Positions 1 through 11,025 of a stretch of 64,000 nucleotides of DNA are shown piece by piece (within the stretch, counting starts at the first letter, position 1; every line of letters starts with the position of its first letter). The DNA is from Anthoceros angustus. Its lineage: Eukaryota; Streptophyta; Anthocerotopsida; Anthocerotales; Anthocerotaceae. The notes under the pieces were generated by a model that saw only the letters and a program-made list of their open reading frames with translations, ran no database searches and was not told where the DNA came from. The DNA is taken from positions 2,170,001-2,234,000 of the forward strand of contig MU008155.1 of NCBI GenBank assembly GCA_010909165.1. Reading direction: 5' to 3'. Made by a program: the position numbers and the translations under genes.

Positions 1-72
1 AGCGTATTAATGAGACCTTGTTTTTTGTTGTGCCTTGGAAGCTGTGGTGATGCTTGTTCTCGCACATGGCAG

Positions 73-704
73 ATCCTTTTCTTGTCCGGTGTCACACTCA
101 CGATTGGTCCAAGGTCGACCATATCTTTCTTCCTCAAACCCCGCAATTACAAGGTAGGCTATTTTAGGGAATGCTACTCCTGAGATCCCAACACCGTGAT
201 GCCAATGCATTTAGATATTCGTCCACTGCAACTGCTACTCGCACTCTCTCCTGAATGTCTTGGTGCTGTTATGGCAGGGTTCGATATCTTTCCTTGTCGG
301 ATTTGGTTTGGTGTTGATTGGATGGGCCATACTGGGGATGATAGTTGAGGCATATGGCTTCATCGTTCTTTTCAGGTAAGGCCACAAGAAAATCATGAAG
401 TAAGTCCGGACTGGTCATGAAAAATTATGGGCTCTCATTTGCTCTTGTCTGGTGGGGTTGCAGCGGATTCTGGCCTACAGTAGCAGTGTTTTTGCAGAGA
501 GTTCCAGTCCTTGGTTGGATCCTCCAACAACCTTTTCTGGTCTCGGTACGGAATTATGTACCATTATTTTCCTAGTGAGGAACTTGGAACTTCCCAAAGG
601 TTCAACTTCTGGTGCCTATCGGTTCAGATTTTCTGATTTAATCTATGCACCCTGTTATCTGGCAGATATTTGGCCGGTATCGAGAACGAAGGGTTCCAGT
701 TTGA
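73..704 (+). CDS. GOT1: GOT1-like vesicle transport protein, 5' truncated by window edge
   Basis: Small four-span membrane protein of the Golgi, known in yeast and plants to help ER-Golgi vesicle fusion. Four exons join in frame: 73-153, 278-375, 464-545 and 666-704, all with GT-AG introns. Together they give the C-terminal 99 residues. Family landmarks seen in order are ILFLSGVTLTIGP, PRNYKG, GWAILGMIVEAYGF, SGFWPTVAVFLQRVPVLGW and the basic end RYRERRVPV followed by TGA. The Ser codon of SGFWPT is split AG/C across the second intron, which supports the exon calls. Upstream exons lie outside the window: bases 1-72 read as intron. The family is usually about 140 residues, so roughly 40 N-terminal residues are missing. 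Identification rests on remembered family sequence and is strong. Confidence 0.9.
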
Positions 705-1870
705 CGCACCAGTCCAGTATGTAGATAGAGCTGGCTCTTTCAATTGCATACAATCCCCTGGTTTCCTCCAAAATGAAAGTTTTGGAAATCTGGTGATTTT
801 GGTATGCTCCGTTCTACTGTGAATACCATGTGAAAACTGTGCCCGTATTGCAGTCGGCACCACCTCTGAATCCAGCTGCTGGTTGAGTACATAGTATTTT
901 CTGTTCCTAGAATAGCCAATAGGCAGTTTTTGCTGTGTCGATAATCACGGTCCTGGATCTTGCTTTGGTCGTCTTCACGCCCTTCTTAGAACATAGCTTC
1001 AAATTGGAAGCTTCCAAACATATTTGCATACATCGAGTTTCCCCTGCAAACCTTGCAGCAGGTATGGTCCCTACTTCTCTGAAGTTTTGTTTGCAGCTTA
1101 TTTACTGCTGGTATAGCAACCTGAACTAGGTTGATATCTAGTTGCACGTCATAGCCCCTTGTGTGCTGGAGAACATGGGCACAAGGAAAAGCGAGAAGGT
1201 TGTCTAGTGCAAAATTGATATGACAGTGTGGTCCTACCTCACCATGGATACCCAAGTAATTGTATCTGTGGACTCAGCTGTCGAACATCTGGTTATGGTT
1301 TTGAGATCTGTTCCAACTGCTGAAGTCGTCGGGGTGGTTCTTCTAACTAGGATGGTTGCTGTGGGGTTGGGGTGCCATCAGGATACGTCACGTTTGGCAT
1401 CAAGGCGTTTCGAATTTTAGCAGATGGGCAGTGGTCTAGATATGAAGTTTTGCGTAACCCAGTCCAATTTCTATGTTGCTAAGCTTCTCCTTTTTTTCGT
1501 CAATCGTGATCCTTTCCTGCTCCCTTCAGCTGCTTCATGTGTGGCCTTTCGTGGCCGCCACTCACTGTTTAACATTTCGAAACCCGCACCCAGTGACCCT
1601 CTACTTAGAACCGGCCCCGCTTGCAGGAAACGTCACTATGTGACCTATGTCAATTTACTGAACAGACATGTTTGCTTGAGAAATCGAAGCTTTGAGTGTG
1701 TTTCATCCTTGGCGGTAAACGCTGGCCATGAAATCCCTGTTCCGGCCCGCCTACATAAGCCGTGGCAGCCTTACGACCATCACGGGATCATCACACAGGA
1801 CGACACTGGTAACTGTTCCTGCTTGTCCTGCCACTTCCATCCCTTTTTTTTATCGGGTGAAGGTGTACAT
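705..1870. other. No gene recognised; 3' flank of GOT1
   Basis: This stretch holds the 3' flank of the GOT1 gene and unrecognised sequence. The open frame from 1424 runs without interruption into the PPR remnant, but its first 145 or so residues resemble no family I know and look like chance reading. Confidence 0.5.
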
Positions 1871-3072
1871 AAAGACGTGGTCACGTGGAATGTCATGACA
1901 CTAGGGTATTCCCAGCATCTTAATAGTGCTATACATGAACAAATTAGAGAACAAGGACTTGACGCTGACATGTGTGTAGCCAACAGTTTGGTGTACATGT
2001 ATGCAAAGTGTGGAAGTTTGGACGGTGCTCGACAACTCTTCGACACTTGTGCAAAAGATGTGGTGACGTGGACTGCTTTGATAGCATGTTTTTCCCAGCA
2101 GAGAATGGGTCAGTAAGCCCTTCTAGGATCCATGGATCTCCAATCGGGAAACCAGACATCGTTTGAGAGCTATGTCCAGCTTTGTAGAAGAGAAAACAGC
2201 TTCATGCTCAGATTGGAGAATGTGGCTGCCGTAATGTTTGTGCCTCCCCTGCAGGCATGTGCAAGTGGGGTACCCTGGCTCCAGAGAAGGGGAAACAACT
2301 CCATGCAGAGATGTGAGAACAGGGCCTTAAGGTGAATCATGTTGTTGGTTGCAGCCTGGTAAACATGTACGCAAAGTGTGGCAGCCTAGAGGATGCTCAG
2401 GGCGTTCTTGGTGGACTTTCTAGTAAAATATAGCTTCATGCATTTACAGCAGTATGGAAGAAGAAGCCATCACCGCAACGGATTCTGTGACATTTGTGTG
2501 CCAACTGCAGTCTGCTGAGCATTTGCGCAAAGTGGGGCGGCCTAGAGGATGCCCAGAGTGTGTTTCACTTGTTTCACAAAATAAGAGAGGATGGCATACA
2601 GCCAGCGGGCATCACATTCCTCAGCGTACTGACAGCATGCAGTCATGCAGGTGGAGTGAACAGGGGAAGAAAATACTTTGAGCAGACGCTGCAGCATTAC
2701 TCCCTCTGTAGACATGTAAGGACAATGCCAGTGGTGGCTGACACTGCAGAGTGGCACTCTCTGTTGGGTGCTTGTACAGAATGGACCAACGTGGATGTTG
2801 GATGCAGATGCGATGAAGCTAGACGGGATAGATGCCGCTGCATATGTGCTGATGTCAAACACATACGCAGGTGCCCAGATGTGGGAGCTCGCACGGAAGA
2901 TGCAGGCTAAGAGAAAAGAAACTGGGGCCTGGAAGCAGCCAGGCCAGAGCTGGTGGGCAGACATGGAGGGAATGGTGCATAGTCAAAAGTAGGGGATGAC
3001 AGGCATCCTGAGAGTGAATGTATATATGCAAGGCTGAAGCAGCTTCTTGTGGTAAGGAATCGGAAGGTATAA
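1871..3072 (+). pseudogene. Decayed PLS-class PPR gene with E domain and start of DYW-type tail
   Basis: PPR proteins bind organellar RNA, and PLS-class members with E/DYW tails direct C-to-U editing. Readable pieces in several frames include KDVVTWN, the repeat core NSLVYMYAKCGSLDGARQLFD near 1980-2040, a second MYAKCGSLEDAQ near 2370, the late motif GITFLSVLTACSHAGGVN near 2608-2660 and the E-domain piece AAYVLMSNTYAGAQMWELA near 2840-2890. KQPGQSWWADMEGMVHS follows at 2933-2982. After a one-base shift the tail reads VGDDRHPESECIYARLKQLL to a TAA at 3070-3072. Stops and frameshifts interrupt it, for example after 2116 and around 2430. It closely resembles the intact gene at 23986-26892 and looks like a relative that lost function. 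Confidence 0.85.
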
Positions 3073-3104
3073 ACCTTGGTATATTGAACGCAGGGCGCAT
3101 GAGG

Positions 3105-3400
3105 GCCCTGCGTCGTCAAGGGCTACAGTACGAGGTTGCAGAACGAGAGCCAGACAGCGAAGAAAACGATTGAACACATCGGCTTCCAAAACCCTATCCC
3201 GCTCCCTAACGTAAGCAGGAAGATATTGGTGAAGGTCATTGAATATTGCAGGTATCATGCGGAGGCAGCGAAGTCGTCTAAGCTTAAGCTGGCGGCTGCC
3301 GAGGATGAAATCAAGGCCTGGGACCAAGACTCCTCGTCGACATCGGCACCAGGGCTCATCGGGGAACACTTCCCGCTGATCTTGTTGTCTTTGTGTGTGT
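3105..3400 (+). pseudogene. SKP1-like gene fragment
   Basis: SKP1 links F-box proteins to cullin in SCF ubiquitin ligases. The fragment reads GLQYEVAERE in one frame, then ESQTAKKTIEH, PIPLPNVSRKILVKVIEYC, HAEAAKSS and EIKAWDQD in another. This is the SKP1 order: VAxESQTI, IPLPNV, VIEYCxxH, KAWD. The frame changes by one base near 3140. After KAWDQD a further frame change gives LVDIGTRAHRGTLPADLVV, a weak match to the next SKP1 segment, before the sequence runs into tandem repeats. The N terminus and the conserved C-terminal half are absent, so this is a broken partial copy. It lies 33 bp after the PPR pseudogene, so both may have arrived as one inserted block. Confidence 0.75.
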
Positions 3401-3650
3401 TCTCCTCCACTCTTCCTCTACTCTCGAGTCTCCCATGCAAGGGCACAAGCCCTAGGCTAGGGATTCTCTCTCGCTCCTCCACTCTTCCTCTACTCCCGAG
3501 TCGCCCATGGCAGGGCACAATCCCCAGGGATTGTCGCTCGCTCCTCCACTCTTTCTCCACTATCGAGCCACCCATGGCAGGGCACAAGCTCCAGGGACTC
3601 AATGTCCTCCACACCTCCTCTACTCTCGAGTCTCCCGTGGCAGGCTCCAC
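3400..3650. repeat. Degenerate tandem repeat, about 80 bp unit, about 4 copies
   Basis: The unit has the shape CTCCTCCACTCTTCCTCTAC, then TCGAGTCTCCCATGGCAGGG, then CACAANCCCNAGGG. It recurs at about 3405, 3475, 3540 and 3608. Copies differ by substitutions and a few indels. The pyrimidine-rich half stays open in several frames, which explains the long spurious open frames here. Confidence 0.8.
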
Positions 3651-3829
3651 TCTGGCTTTCAGTCACATACTTCACAAGGCTCTCAATCTGTGATCTCTGG
3701 CTGAATGCCCTACCAAATAGGCATTTGCAATGCTTCATGGCTTCCAGTACTTCAAGACTCAGTGCTTCACGCCTCACACAGGACTCTAACCAGGCGTACT
3801 GACGAGGCCTGTCATCTGCCACTTAAGTG

Positions 3830-4230
3830 AACTTGTGCTGTGGGTTCAGTGGGATGTGCACACACTTCTCCTCTCACAGGGCATATCGGTGAGTCCTGTT
3901 GTCTGGCACTTAAAAGTGAACATGTGCTGTGTAAACATTCCTCTCACAAGGCGCCTGTCAAGGAGGGCACATCGGAGGGCACATCTGAGGGCTGCCAGTT
4001 TGGCAGGAATGACAGTCCAGGGCACGCCGCACAGTACATCTGTTCGGCAACAGAGGCCATAATGCCATATAGGGTGCCGGCTCTACACCAGTGCCAGATG
4101 ACACAAGCCACACAGTGTACCCTCTGTTCAGTGCCAGGGATGACACAAGCCACACAGTGTACCCTCTGTTCAGTGCCAGGGCTTCCAGGATTTTTTAGTG
4201 CCACTCTGCGACACATGGTATCAGGACTTT
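3830..4230. repeat. Tandem repeats, possibly remains of a long terminal repeat
   Basis: Two partial duplications are visible. One is of a segment containing GTGAACNTGTGCTGTG and CCTCTCACA near 3830 and 3918. The other is an exact tandem copy of about 41 bp containing ATGACACAAGCCACACAGTG near 4097 and 4138. A TGGTATCAGGAC string at about 4217 resembles the initiator-tRNA primer binding site (TGGTATCAGAGC) found just inside plant LTR elements. No retroelement protein was found nearby, so the LTR reading is tentative. Confidence 0.45.
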
Positions 4231-4373
4231 CCTTTCAAGCATCCTTGGCTAACACTCTTCGCTTTGTGGCACTCGAGGCCGGGCAGTGTAAACAACACAC
4301 AACCTACCCAAGTACATATCCAACAGAGAATGTACATGACATCCGTGAAACCTGTTTGATTCACCGCTAGGTG

Positions 4374-4525
4374 GGGAATCCTTCCAGCAAACTGTGTATG
4401 TACATATGAGCAAAAGGCGTGCAACCCATCCTTGTATGTTTTTAGTGAATTCGGAGACTTATAATTTTTCAAAGTAAACATCTAACATAGCCAAAGGTGA
4501 TGGTGAATGCCTTTGATGGACTCTA
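4374..4525 (+). pseudogene. Third copy of the dienoyl-CoA reductase 3' end (fragment)
   Basis: The string CCTTCCAGCAAACT followed by GAGCAAAAGGCGTGCAA and then TAGCCAAAGGTGATGGTG and GCCTTTGA matches, in the same order, the last codons and 3' flank of the reductase-like gene at 47960-48055. It holds only the final codons plus downstream DNA, with small insertions, and codes for nothing by itself. Confidence 0.6.
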
Positions 4526-4815
4526 CGCCATACATATGTATATCGTACATGCACCAAACTCATGTTAGGCATATGTACATACAGTACGTAGGTACATATG
4601 CCTCTGCTTGCTGGCTTTTTCGGCAGTGTGGCTGCATCGCTGAGTCCAAGGGCTGCCGTTAGGAGCGATAAGTGGATTTAACTGCAAGTAATTAGTGTAT
4701 CAGCGATGAAGCGAAGGAGTGATGAGTCCACTCGCTTGCATCATTACTGCCGGCGGTGGTGGCGGTGGCCAGCAAGACAGTACTTACGCTCACAGAGCTG
4801 AAGTGCGGGCAGCAG

Positions 4816-5885
4816 ATGGGATCTTGGTTTGGAGGTTCTTGGACACAGGGAATGGCGCCACCAACGTTTTCGGCAGGCGGCTTCCGGAGCGGCGCCTCCA
4901 CATCCCAGCCCGATGACGCTGTGCTCCCCAAGATGACAATCACGTTGCTGCGCAATCGCCTCACCAAGCGGGTGCTCTACATGGAGGCGGGCAAGGACTT
5001 CGTGGACCTGCTCTTCAGCTTTCTGGTGGTCCCGACCGGCACCATTCTGAACCGAGTAGCGACGGAGTCCCCCGCCGGAGCGCACACCAAAATCGGGGCC
5101 ATCGTCAACATCCTGGAGAGCGCACGCAAATTGGACGGGGCCATCCTGTACGTGGACAAGAAGGAACTGGTGAGCCCTAGGCTTGCGGCGGAAGCCAGGC
5201 ATCACCTGTCCAGCATCTTGTTTCTTCGCCAGTCGCTGGACTCGGGATCCGGATCCGGAGCCTCCACTTCCAGCCAGCTGCAAAACTCCGAAGTCTTCTA
5301 CGTGTGCTCAAACTTCCAAGGTCTCAACTGCAAAGACTGGCGAGTGAAGAAGTCGGGACGCACCTGCCCTGCCTGCGGCACCGCCATGGCCAACACGGTG
5401 ACCCTGGTGGAAGTGTTCCAACCGTCCCGACCCGGCCTCGGCGCAGCCGGCTCCGGCTCCGGCTCCGTCTCCGGCTCTGGATCGAGCGCATGCGCCGCCA
5501 ACGTGAAGGCCCCGAGCACCAAGCCCGGCTTCGTGAAGAAGAACGTCACCTTCATCGTCACAGACGACTTGGAGATCTTCACCGCCTCCACCATCCGCAG
5601 CATCAACCTGCTCAACAGCCTCAGCGTCGGCAACATGACCGACCTGGAGAGCTGCGAAGCTCAAGTCGGCCCCAAAGAGGTGCGCAATGCCGGCATTCGC
5701 TAGTGCCGCTCCAAACAGTTGATGCGTCCTTAGATTCCACCCTGCTGCCAAAAGGCCTGCTCACAATTCCCGAAGCTGTGCTGTTCCCGGGTGCTGTGCA
5801 GGCAATGAAGCTGCTCGAAGTGTCCTTCACTTCGCGAAACGCCTTGAACGATGTCTTCGGTCCTAACATCATTTACTCCAACTGA
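4816..5885 (+). CDS. DUF674 family protein, C terminus in a shifted frame
   Basis: DUF674 proteins are plant-specific and of unknown function. The main frame runs to a stop at 5701-5703. I chose the ATG at 4816 because the open frame before it has no earlier ATG close by. The DUF674 core starts with MTITLLRNRLTKRVLYMEAG, DFVDLLFSFLVVPTGTI and HTKIGAIVNILESARKLDG. A Cys-rich segment follows, with paired cysteines at YVCSNFQGLNC and RTCPACGTAM (zinc-ribbon-like). A Ser-Gly run, partly duplicated in composition, separates it from VTFIVTDDLEIFTASTIRSI. The typical family ending (AMKLLEVSFTSRNALNDVFG) is present at 5800-5865 but in another frame, up to the stop at 5883-5885. No GT-AG intron I could place restores the phase, so this is either a frameshift, a sequence error or an unusual short intron. 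Confidence 0.75.
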
Positions 5886-6915
5886 CTTCCCAGCCAATGT
5901 TTTGCGCTCCGATTCCCATTACAAAGGATGGGCTGTAAGTTGTAACCCTATCAAGAAGAAACTAGGTTTCACCGTTTCACGGTTTCACGGTTTCACGATA
6001 TGAAAGACCGACCTTACTCACTAAACTTCACTTAACTCACTTTTTATTACCTACTGAGGATTTGAGTTGCAGGCAAGCACATTAACCTCATATAGCTGTA
6101 TATAGATACACGACGCGAGGATTCGATCCCTGATCCAGAGCCCGGGATGGCACTCCGTTTGTGTGTGGCTGTTGCATGACCTTGTTGGGCGCCGACAGGG
6201 GGTGCATTGCATGGCCGCGCGGGGCGTGTGGGCGCGTGTGTCCCCAACCGGTTGACAATTTTTAGGATGGTTGTACGGAATGAAAGTACGAGAGCGTGAG
6301 GAGGCGCCTGGGTCGGGCCGTGGAGTGCACACTCGGGGTCGTGGTGGAACTCCCACGACACGTTCCCGACTCACTCGGGGTAAAACTGGCACGGCGGCTG
6401 CAGCTGCAAGTCGAGGCCCCGATTTACCCTGGGGTAAATCGGGCCGGCATGTGCGTCACCCGTGTCGGCCATTTTGGCAAGCGGCGAGCCCGTTCATAAG
6501 CTGCGCCGCGCTGCACAGCATGGGCCACCTGCTTCCTCACAGAGTACTTGCAGTGCTGTGCTTCTCGCGCTTGTTGGCCGAGGTTGTCGTTCTCTTGGGG
6601 TCATCGTTTCCCTGTGTGCGGGCTCGGCGGCATTGCGTTTTCTTGGTTGGTTTTGGTGCGTCCACGTTCGGAGTCCACAAGTGCTGGAACGGGGCCGTCG
6701 TGCTGGTTGAGCAACCGGGTTTCCGAGGAATCCAGGGCTGGGTGCGAGCTCACACGGAGTGGCTGGCGCAGGCAGAAGGAGGAAGCAGGGAGGATTCGAT
6801 GGCGGGAATGGAAATGTGATTTGCTTCACACTGAAGGCCGGTGTGATTGTGTGGCTCTAGAGCTCGAGGCGTCTTGGTTTTCCGAGGACAGGGTTGAGAA
6901 GATTAAGTTATTGCA
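5886..6915. other. Intergenic region upstream of FRO
   Basis: It contains three to four copies of TTTCACGG around 5965-5998 and a GC-rich stretch at 6150-6830. Long open frames here (for example 6271-6819) show no recognisable domain and probably reflect GC-rich composition. It would hold the FRO promoter and 5' UTR, but I cannot point to a specific element. Confidence 0.5.
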
Positions 6916-9900
6916 ATGGCGGGCGGCAATGTGGCGGCGTTCTTTCTCAAGGTGGCTATGGCGGGAGTGTTCGGCTTCTGGATCCTCATCATGATGCTGC
7001 GCTCCACCCGGCCCTGGACCGACTTCAACAACAAGGTCACCACCCGCCTCGCCACCAGCGTGTATGGCACTTCCGGTGAGCCGATACGCCTGGCCAGAAA
7101 CCAAAATCGCTTTGCTGCATTGCATCGAATTCCATTCCCGTTCTCTTGCGACCTCCGCCGCGGCTCGGCGCGCGAAGAACGTGAATCCGGCTCAGGAATG
7201 ACCTTTTTTAGCAACAGTGAATTGATGCGTGCTCACCTGACCTCTGCTGCTGGTTGTGCGTGTCCAGCGTCGTGGCTGCTACTGTTTGCCGGGCCGGTGT
7301 TCGTCTTCATGCTGCTCTGCGCCCTGGTCCTGCAGCTCAAGCCCGACAAGGTCCCCAAGCCACTGTAAGCACCACCGTTACCTGATGTCTGACGTTTACA
7401 AAAGATTGCAAGGCGATGACGATGGGGATGGCGGTGGCGATTTTTTGACACATCGGGTACCCTGGGACCGCAGGAGAAAGCGTACGAGGCCTCGGGTGGG
7501 AGTGTGGAACTACCCTGTCTTCACCCGCGGCCCACTAGGGATCGTGTCGCTGGGGGAGCTCTTGGGGCTGCTGCTTTTTCTGGCATTCCTGGGCTTCGTC
7601 TTCGGCAGCTACATTGAGGTGGGATGGAGCAGGATCACCGCCAAGCAGCTCAAGACCATGGACGTGTAAGCTTCGAATTCGCACAGTCCTGTTGCTTCAA
7701 ATTCAGCTTGCATTTTGCGCAAGCTTTTAAATTGAACCATGCTTGCGAATGGTGATTGATTCAGGTGGCAAGCGAGGATGAGCTCGGCTGGCACCCGGTT
7801 GGGCCTGCTGGGCTACGTGGCCATGGCATTCCTCTTCTTCCCCGTGTCAAGAGGCTCTGTGCTGCTGCGCTTCATCAACGTGCCGTTCGAGCGCGCAGTC
7901 AAGTACCACATATGGGTTGCCGTCATTTTGATGGCCATCTTGACCACGCACGGGATCTCCTTCATCGTTCTCTGGCGCAGTCAGCACAAGCTGAGGGAAG
8001 AAATTACAATGTGGAACAGGACCGGGGTGAACAATCTGGCTGGCGTGATTGCGTTCCTGTCTGGGGTTCTGATCGTCGTCACAGCCATCCCGCCGTTGCG
8101 CGCTCGCTTCTTCGAGGCCTTCTACTACACGCACCATCTCTACATCGTGTTCCTGGCCTTCTCCATGATGCACACCGGGGAGAAGCACTTCGCCGTGGTC
8201 ATGGCCGGCGTCTTCCTCTTGGCCCTCGACCGCTTGCTCCGCTTCATGCAGTCCAGGCGATCCGTCGACTTGCTTGCTGTACGCAACCTGCCGGGAGGCA
8301 CCATGGAGCTAACCTTCGCCAAGCATCCAGGTTGGATTCCCTCCTTTTTCAGGGCATTGAGCATTGTTGCACGTCATTTCCTTCAGACAGCGGACTTGTG
8401 TTTTACACCTATATCGTGGTGGATCCGGAACATGTCCAGGAATCCAGTACAGTGCAGCCAGCTTCATCTTCCTGCAGCTGCCCCGGCTGGCTCGCTTCCA
8501 GTGGCACCCTTTCACTCTGGCCTCCAGCTCGCTTGCCGAGCCCGACCGCATTTCCATTCTGGTGAAGCGGCAGGGAGCATGGACTCGCGATTTGGAGAAG
8601 ATGGTGGATGACGTGGTTGCCAGAACCGGTTCCGGTGAGGACAAGACGCTCAGCTGCCCGTTCGGGTTCAAAGCCTCCATTGAAGGCCCATACGGCCATC
8701 AGTCCAGCTACTTCCTCAAGTAAGTGTATCCATGGATCCATCCTCTCGCTCCGGGAACCTTGTAGATGCCTTCGAATTATGCGCCCTCAACAGGTCAAAG
8801 TCTGAATGAATGCTGTGATGTGGCAGGTACGATGCAATCGTGTTCGTGGCCGGGGAGTGGGATTCCCTTTCATCTCCATCCTCAAGGACCTTTTGTACCG
8901 CTACCAGAACCAGCAACCAGACCTCCCCACAGACGTGACGCTCATCTGGGCAGTGCGCAAATCCGACGAGCTCCATGTGCTGGACACGATGGCGGTCCCG
9001 GCAAACACAGAGAAAACCAGGCTCAACCTGCATCATCGCCTACGTGACGTTCGAGCGCGCAGTCAAGTACCACATATGGGTTGCCGTCATTTTGATGGCC
9101 ATCTTGACCACGCACGGGATCTCCTTCATCGTTCTCTGGCGCAGTCAGCACAAGCTGAGGGAAGAAATTACAATGTGGAACAGGACCGGGGTGAACAATC
9201 TGGCTGGCGTGATTGCGTTCCTGTCTGGGGTTCTGATCGTCGTCACAGCCATCCCGCCGTTGCGCGCTCGCTTCTTCGAGGCCTTCTACTACACGCACCA
9301 TCTCTACATCGTGTTCCTGGCCTTCTCCATGATGCACACCGGGAGAAGCACTTCGCCGTGGTCATGGCCGGCGTCTTCCTCTTGGCCTCGACCGCTTGCT
9401 CCGCTTCATGCAGTCCAGGCGATCCGTCGACTTGCTTGCTGTACGCAACCTGCCGGGGAGGCACCATGGAGCTAACCTTCGCCAAGCATCCAGGTTGGAT
9501 TCCCTCCTTTTCAGGGCATTGAGCATTGTTGCACGTCATTTCCTTCAGACAGCGGACTTGTGTTTTACACCTATATCGTGGTGGATCCGGAACATGTCCA
9601 GGAATCCAGTACAGTGCAGCCAGCTTCATCTTCCTGCAGCTGCCCCGGCTGGCTCGCTTCCAGTGGCACCCTTTCACTCTGGCCTCCAGCTCGCTTGCCG
9701 AGCCCGACCGCATTTCCATTCTGGTGAAGCGGCAGGGAGCATGGACTCGCGATTTGGAGAAGATGGTGGATGACGTGGTTGCCAGAACCGGTTCCGGTGA
9801 GGACAAGACGCTCAGCTGCCCGTTCGGGTTCAAAGCCTCCATTGAAGGCCCATACGGCCATCAGTCCAGCTACTTCCTCAAGTAAGTGTATCCATGGATC

Positions 9901-11025
9901 CATCCTCTCGCTCCCGGGAACCTTGTAGATGCCTTCGAATTATGCGCCCTCAACAGGTCAAAGTCTGAATGAATGCTGTGATGTGGCAGGTACGATGCAA
10001 TCGTGTTCGTGGCCGGGGGGAGTGGGATTTCCCCTTTCATCTCCATCCTCAAGGACCTTTTGTACCGCTACCAGAACCAGCAACCAGACCTCCCCACAGA
10101 CGTGACGCTCATCTGGGCAGTGCGCAAATCCGACGAGCTCCATGTGCTGGACACGATGGCGGTCCCGGCAAACACAGAGAAAACCGGGCTCAACCTGCAC
10201 ATCATCGCCTACGTGACGAGAGAGGAGACCCCGCATTTGCAGGACATGGAGAGCGTGCCGCTCGAGAGCATGGCGCAGGTCTTCAACTCCACGCCGTCCC
10301 CCGACCCGCTCTACGGCGAGGTGGGGCGTGACAGCAACTGGGCTGCGGTGGCAGTCATGGCGGCATCCGTGATCGGCTTCCTCTTCGTCTGGGGCTTCAT
10401 CGGCCATTACTACATCAACCACGGCGGGAACCTGAAAGGCTACCCATCCTGGGCCAAGGGGCTCTTCAGCCTGTTGAGCATGTTGCTGGGAATCACAGTC
10501 TTCGGCGGTGCCACCTCCTTGCTGTGGAGCAGCTGGGTGTACTCCGCGGGGCACCGGGCTGTGGCTGCATCCAAGTCGCAGATCGTGAAGGATGCGATCG
10601 GGTACTACCCTGCCACTGACATGCAATCGGTGCGCTCCCCTTCTCCGGAGCTGGAAGAGCGACTGCTCAAGCGCCACAACATCCACTACGGGTGCAGGCC
10701 AAACCTCAAAGGTACGGGACTCATTCGGGATTCATTCGTTGTCTGATTTCCGCTCTTGGCTGTGCCACTTTCCTTCATCAGGCACAAACTGTGCATCCCT
10801 CTAAGACTTTCAGCCCTTGAGGTGACGTATAACGTGTGCTACATGTTTGTCACAACAGAGATTTTCAGCGATTCCGCAAAGCGACTTGCTGGTTCCAATG
10901 TGGGAGTGATGGTTTGCGGGCCCCAGGGGATGCAGCAAAGTGTGGCCTATCAGTGCCAAGCCAACAGCTCCTTGTTCGGAGGTCCCGTGGCCTTCCATTT
11001 CCACTCCGTCAGCTTCGAACTGTGA
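6916..11025 (+). CDS. FRO: Ferric reductase oxidase (FRO family), with an internal duplicated segment
   Basis: FRO proteins are membrane flavocytochromes that pass electrons from NADPH through FAD and two haems to ferric iron or copper. Exons 6916-7075, 7268-7364, 7474-7665, 7765-8330, 8440-8719, 9990-10711 and 10859-11025 join in perfect phase to 727 residues, the usual family length. Visible features are N-terminal membrane spans; VWQARMSSAGTRLGLLGYV; the His-rich haem segments KYHIW, TTHGIS and YYTHHLYIVFLAFSMMH; the FAD motif HPFTLASSS; EGPYG; the NADPH motif GGSGISPF; two further spans near YPSWAKGLFSLLSMLLGI; and the C-terminal VCGPQGMQ. The span 7886-10218 is a tandem duplication, so a second exon 4-6 set lies between the used exons 5 and 6. 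The first exon 6 copy (from 8827) and second exon 4 copy are frameshifted. Skipping them, or treating the duplication as false, gives the intact protein. Confidence 0.88.
7886..10218. repeat. Tandem duplication inside FRO (7886-9049 and 9050-10218)
   Basis: Units of about 1164 and 1169 bp are nearly identical. The differences I could find are mostly single-base changes in homopolymer runs: GGGGAG versus GGGAG near 8177 and 9343, CCCTCG versus CCTCG near 8224 and 9389, CTTTTTC versus CTTTTC near 8344 and 9510, and GGCCGGGGAG versus GGCCGGGGGGAG at 8850 and 10012. The junction at about 9043-9050 joins exon 6 to exon 4 within short matching sequence (CGTGNCG). Confidence 0.95.

Noticed and set aside
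1424-1870. Open frame joined to the PPR remnant as a possible PPR N terminus
   Set aside because: Sequence before KDVVTWN has no PPR pattern and no transit-peptide character; probably chance.
4758-4920. Upstream GTG start for the DUF674 frame
   Set aside because: Plant genes use ATG; the first in-frame ATG at 4816 suffices and the extra residues are not part of the family.
6271-6819. 182-codon open frame upstream of FRO
   Set aside because: No recognisable domain, GC-rich sequence with overlapping open frames on both strands, and position fits promoter or 5' UTR.
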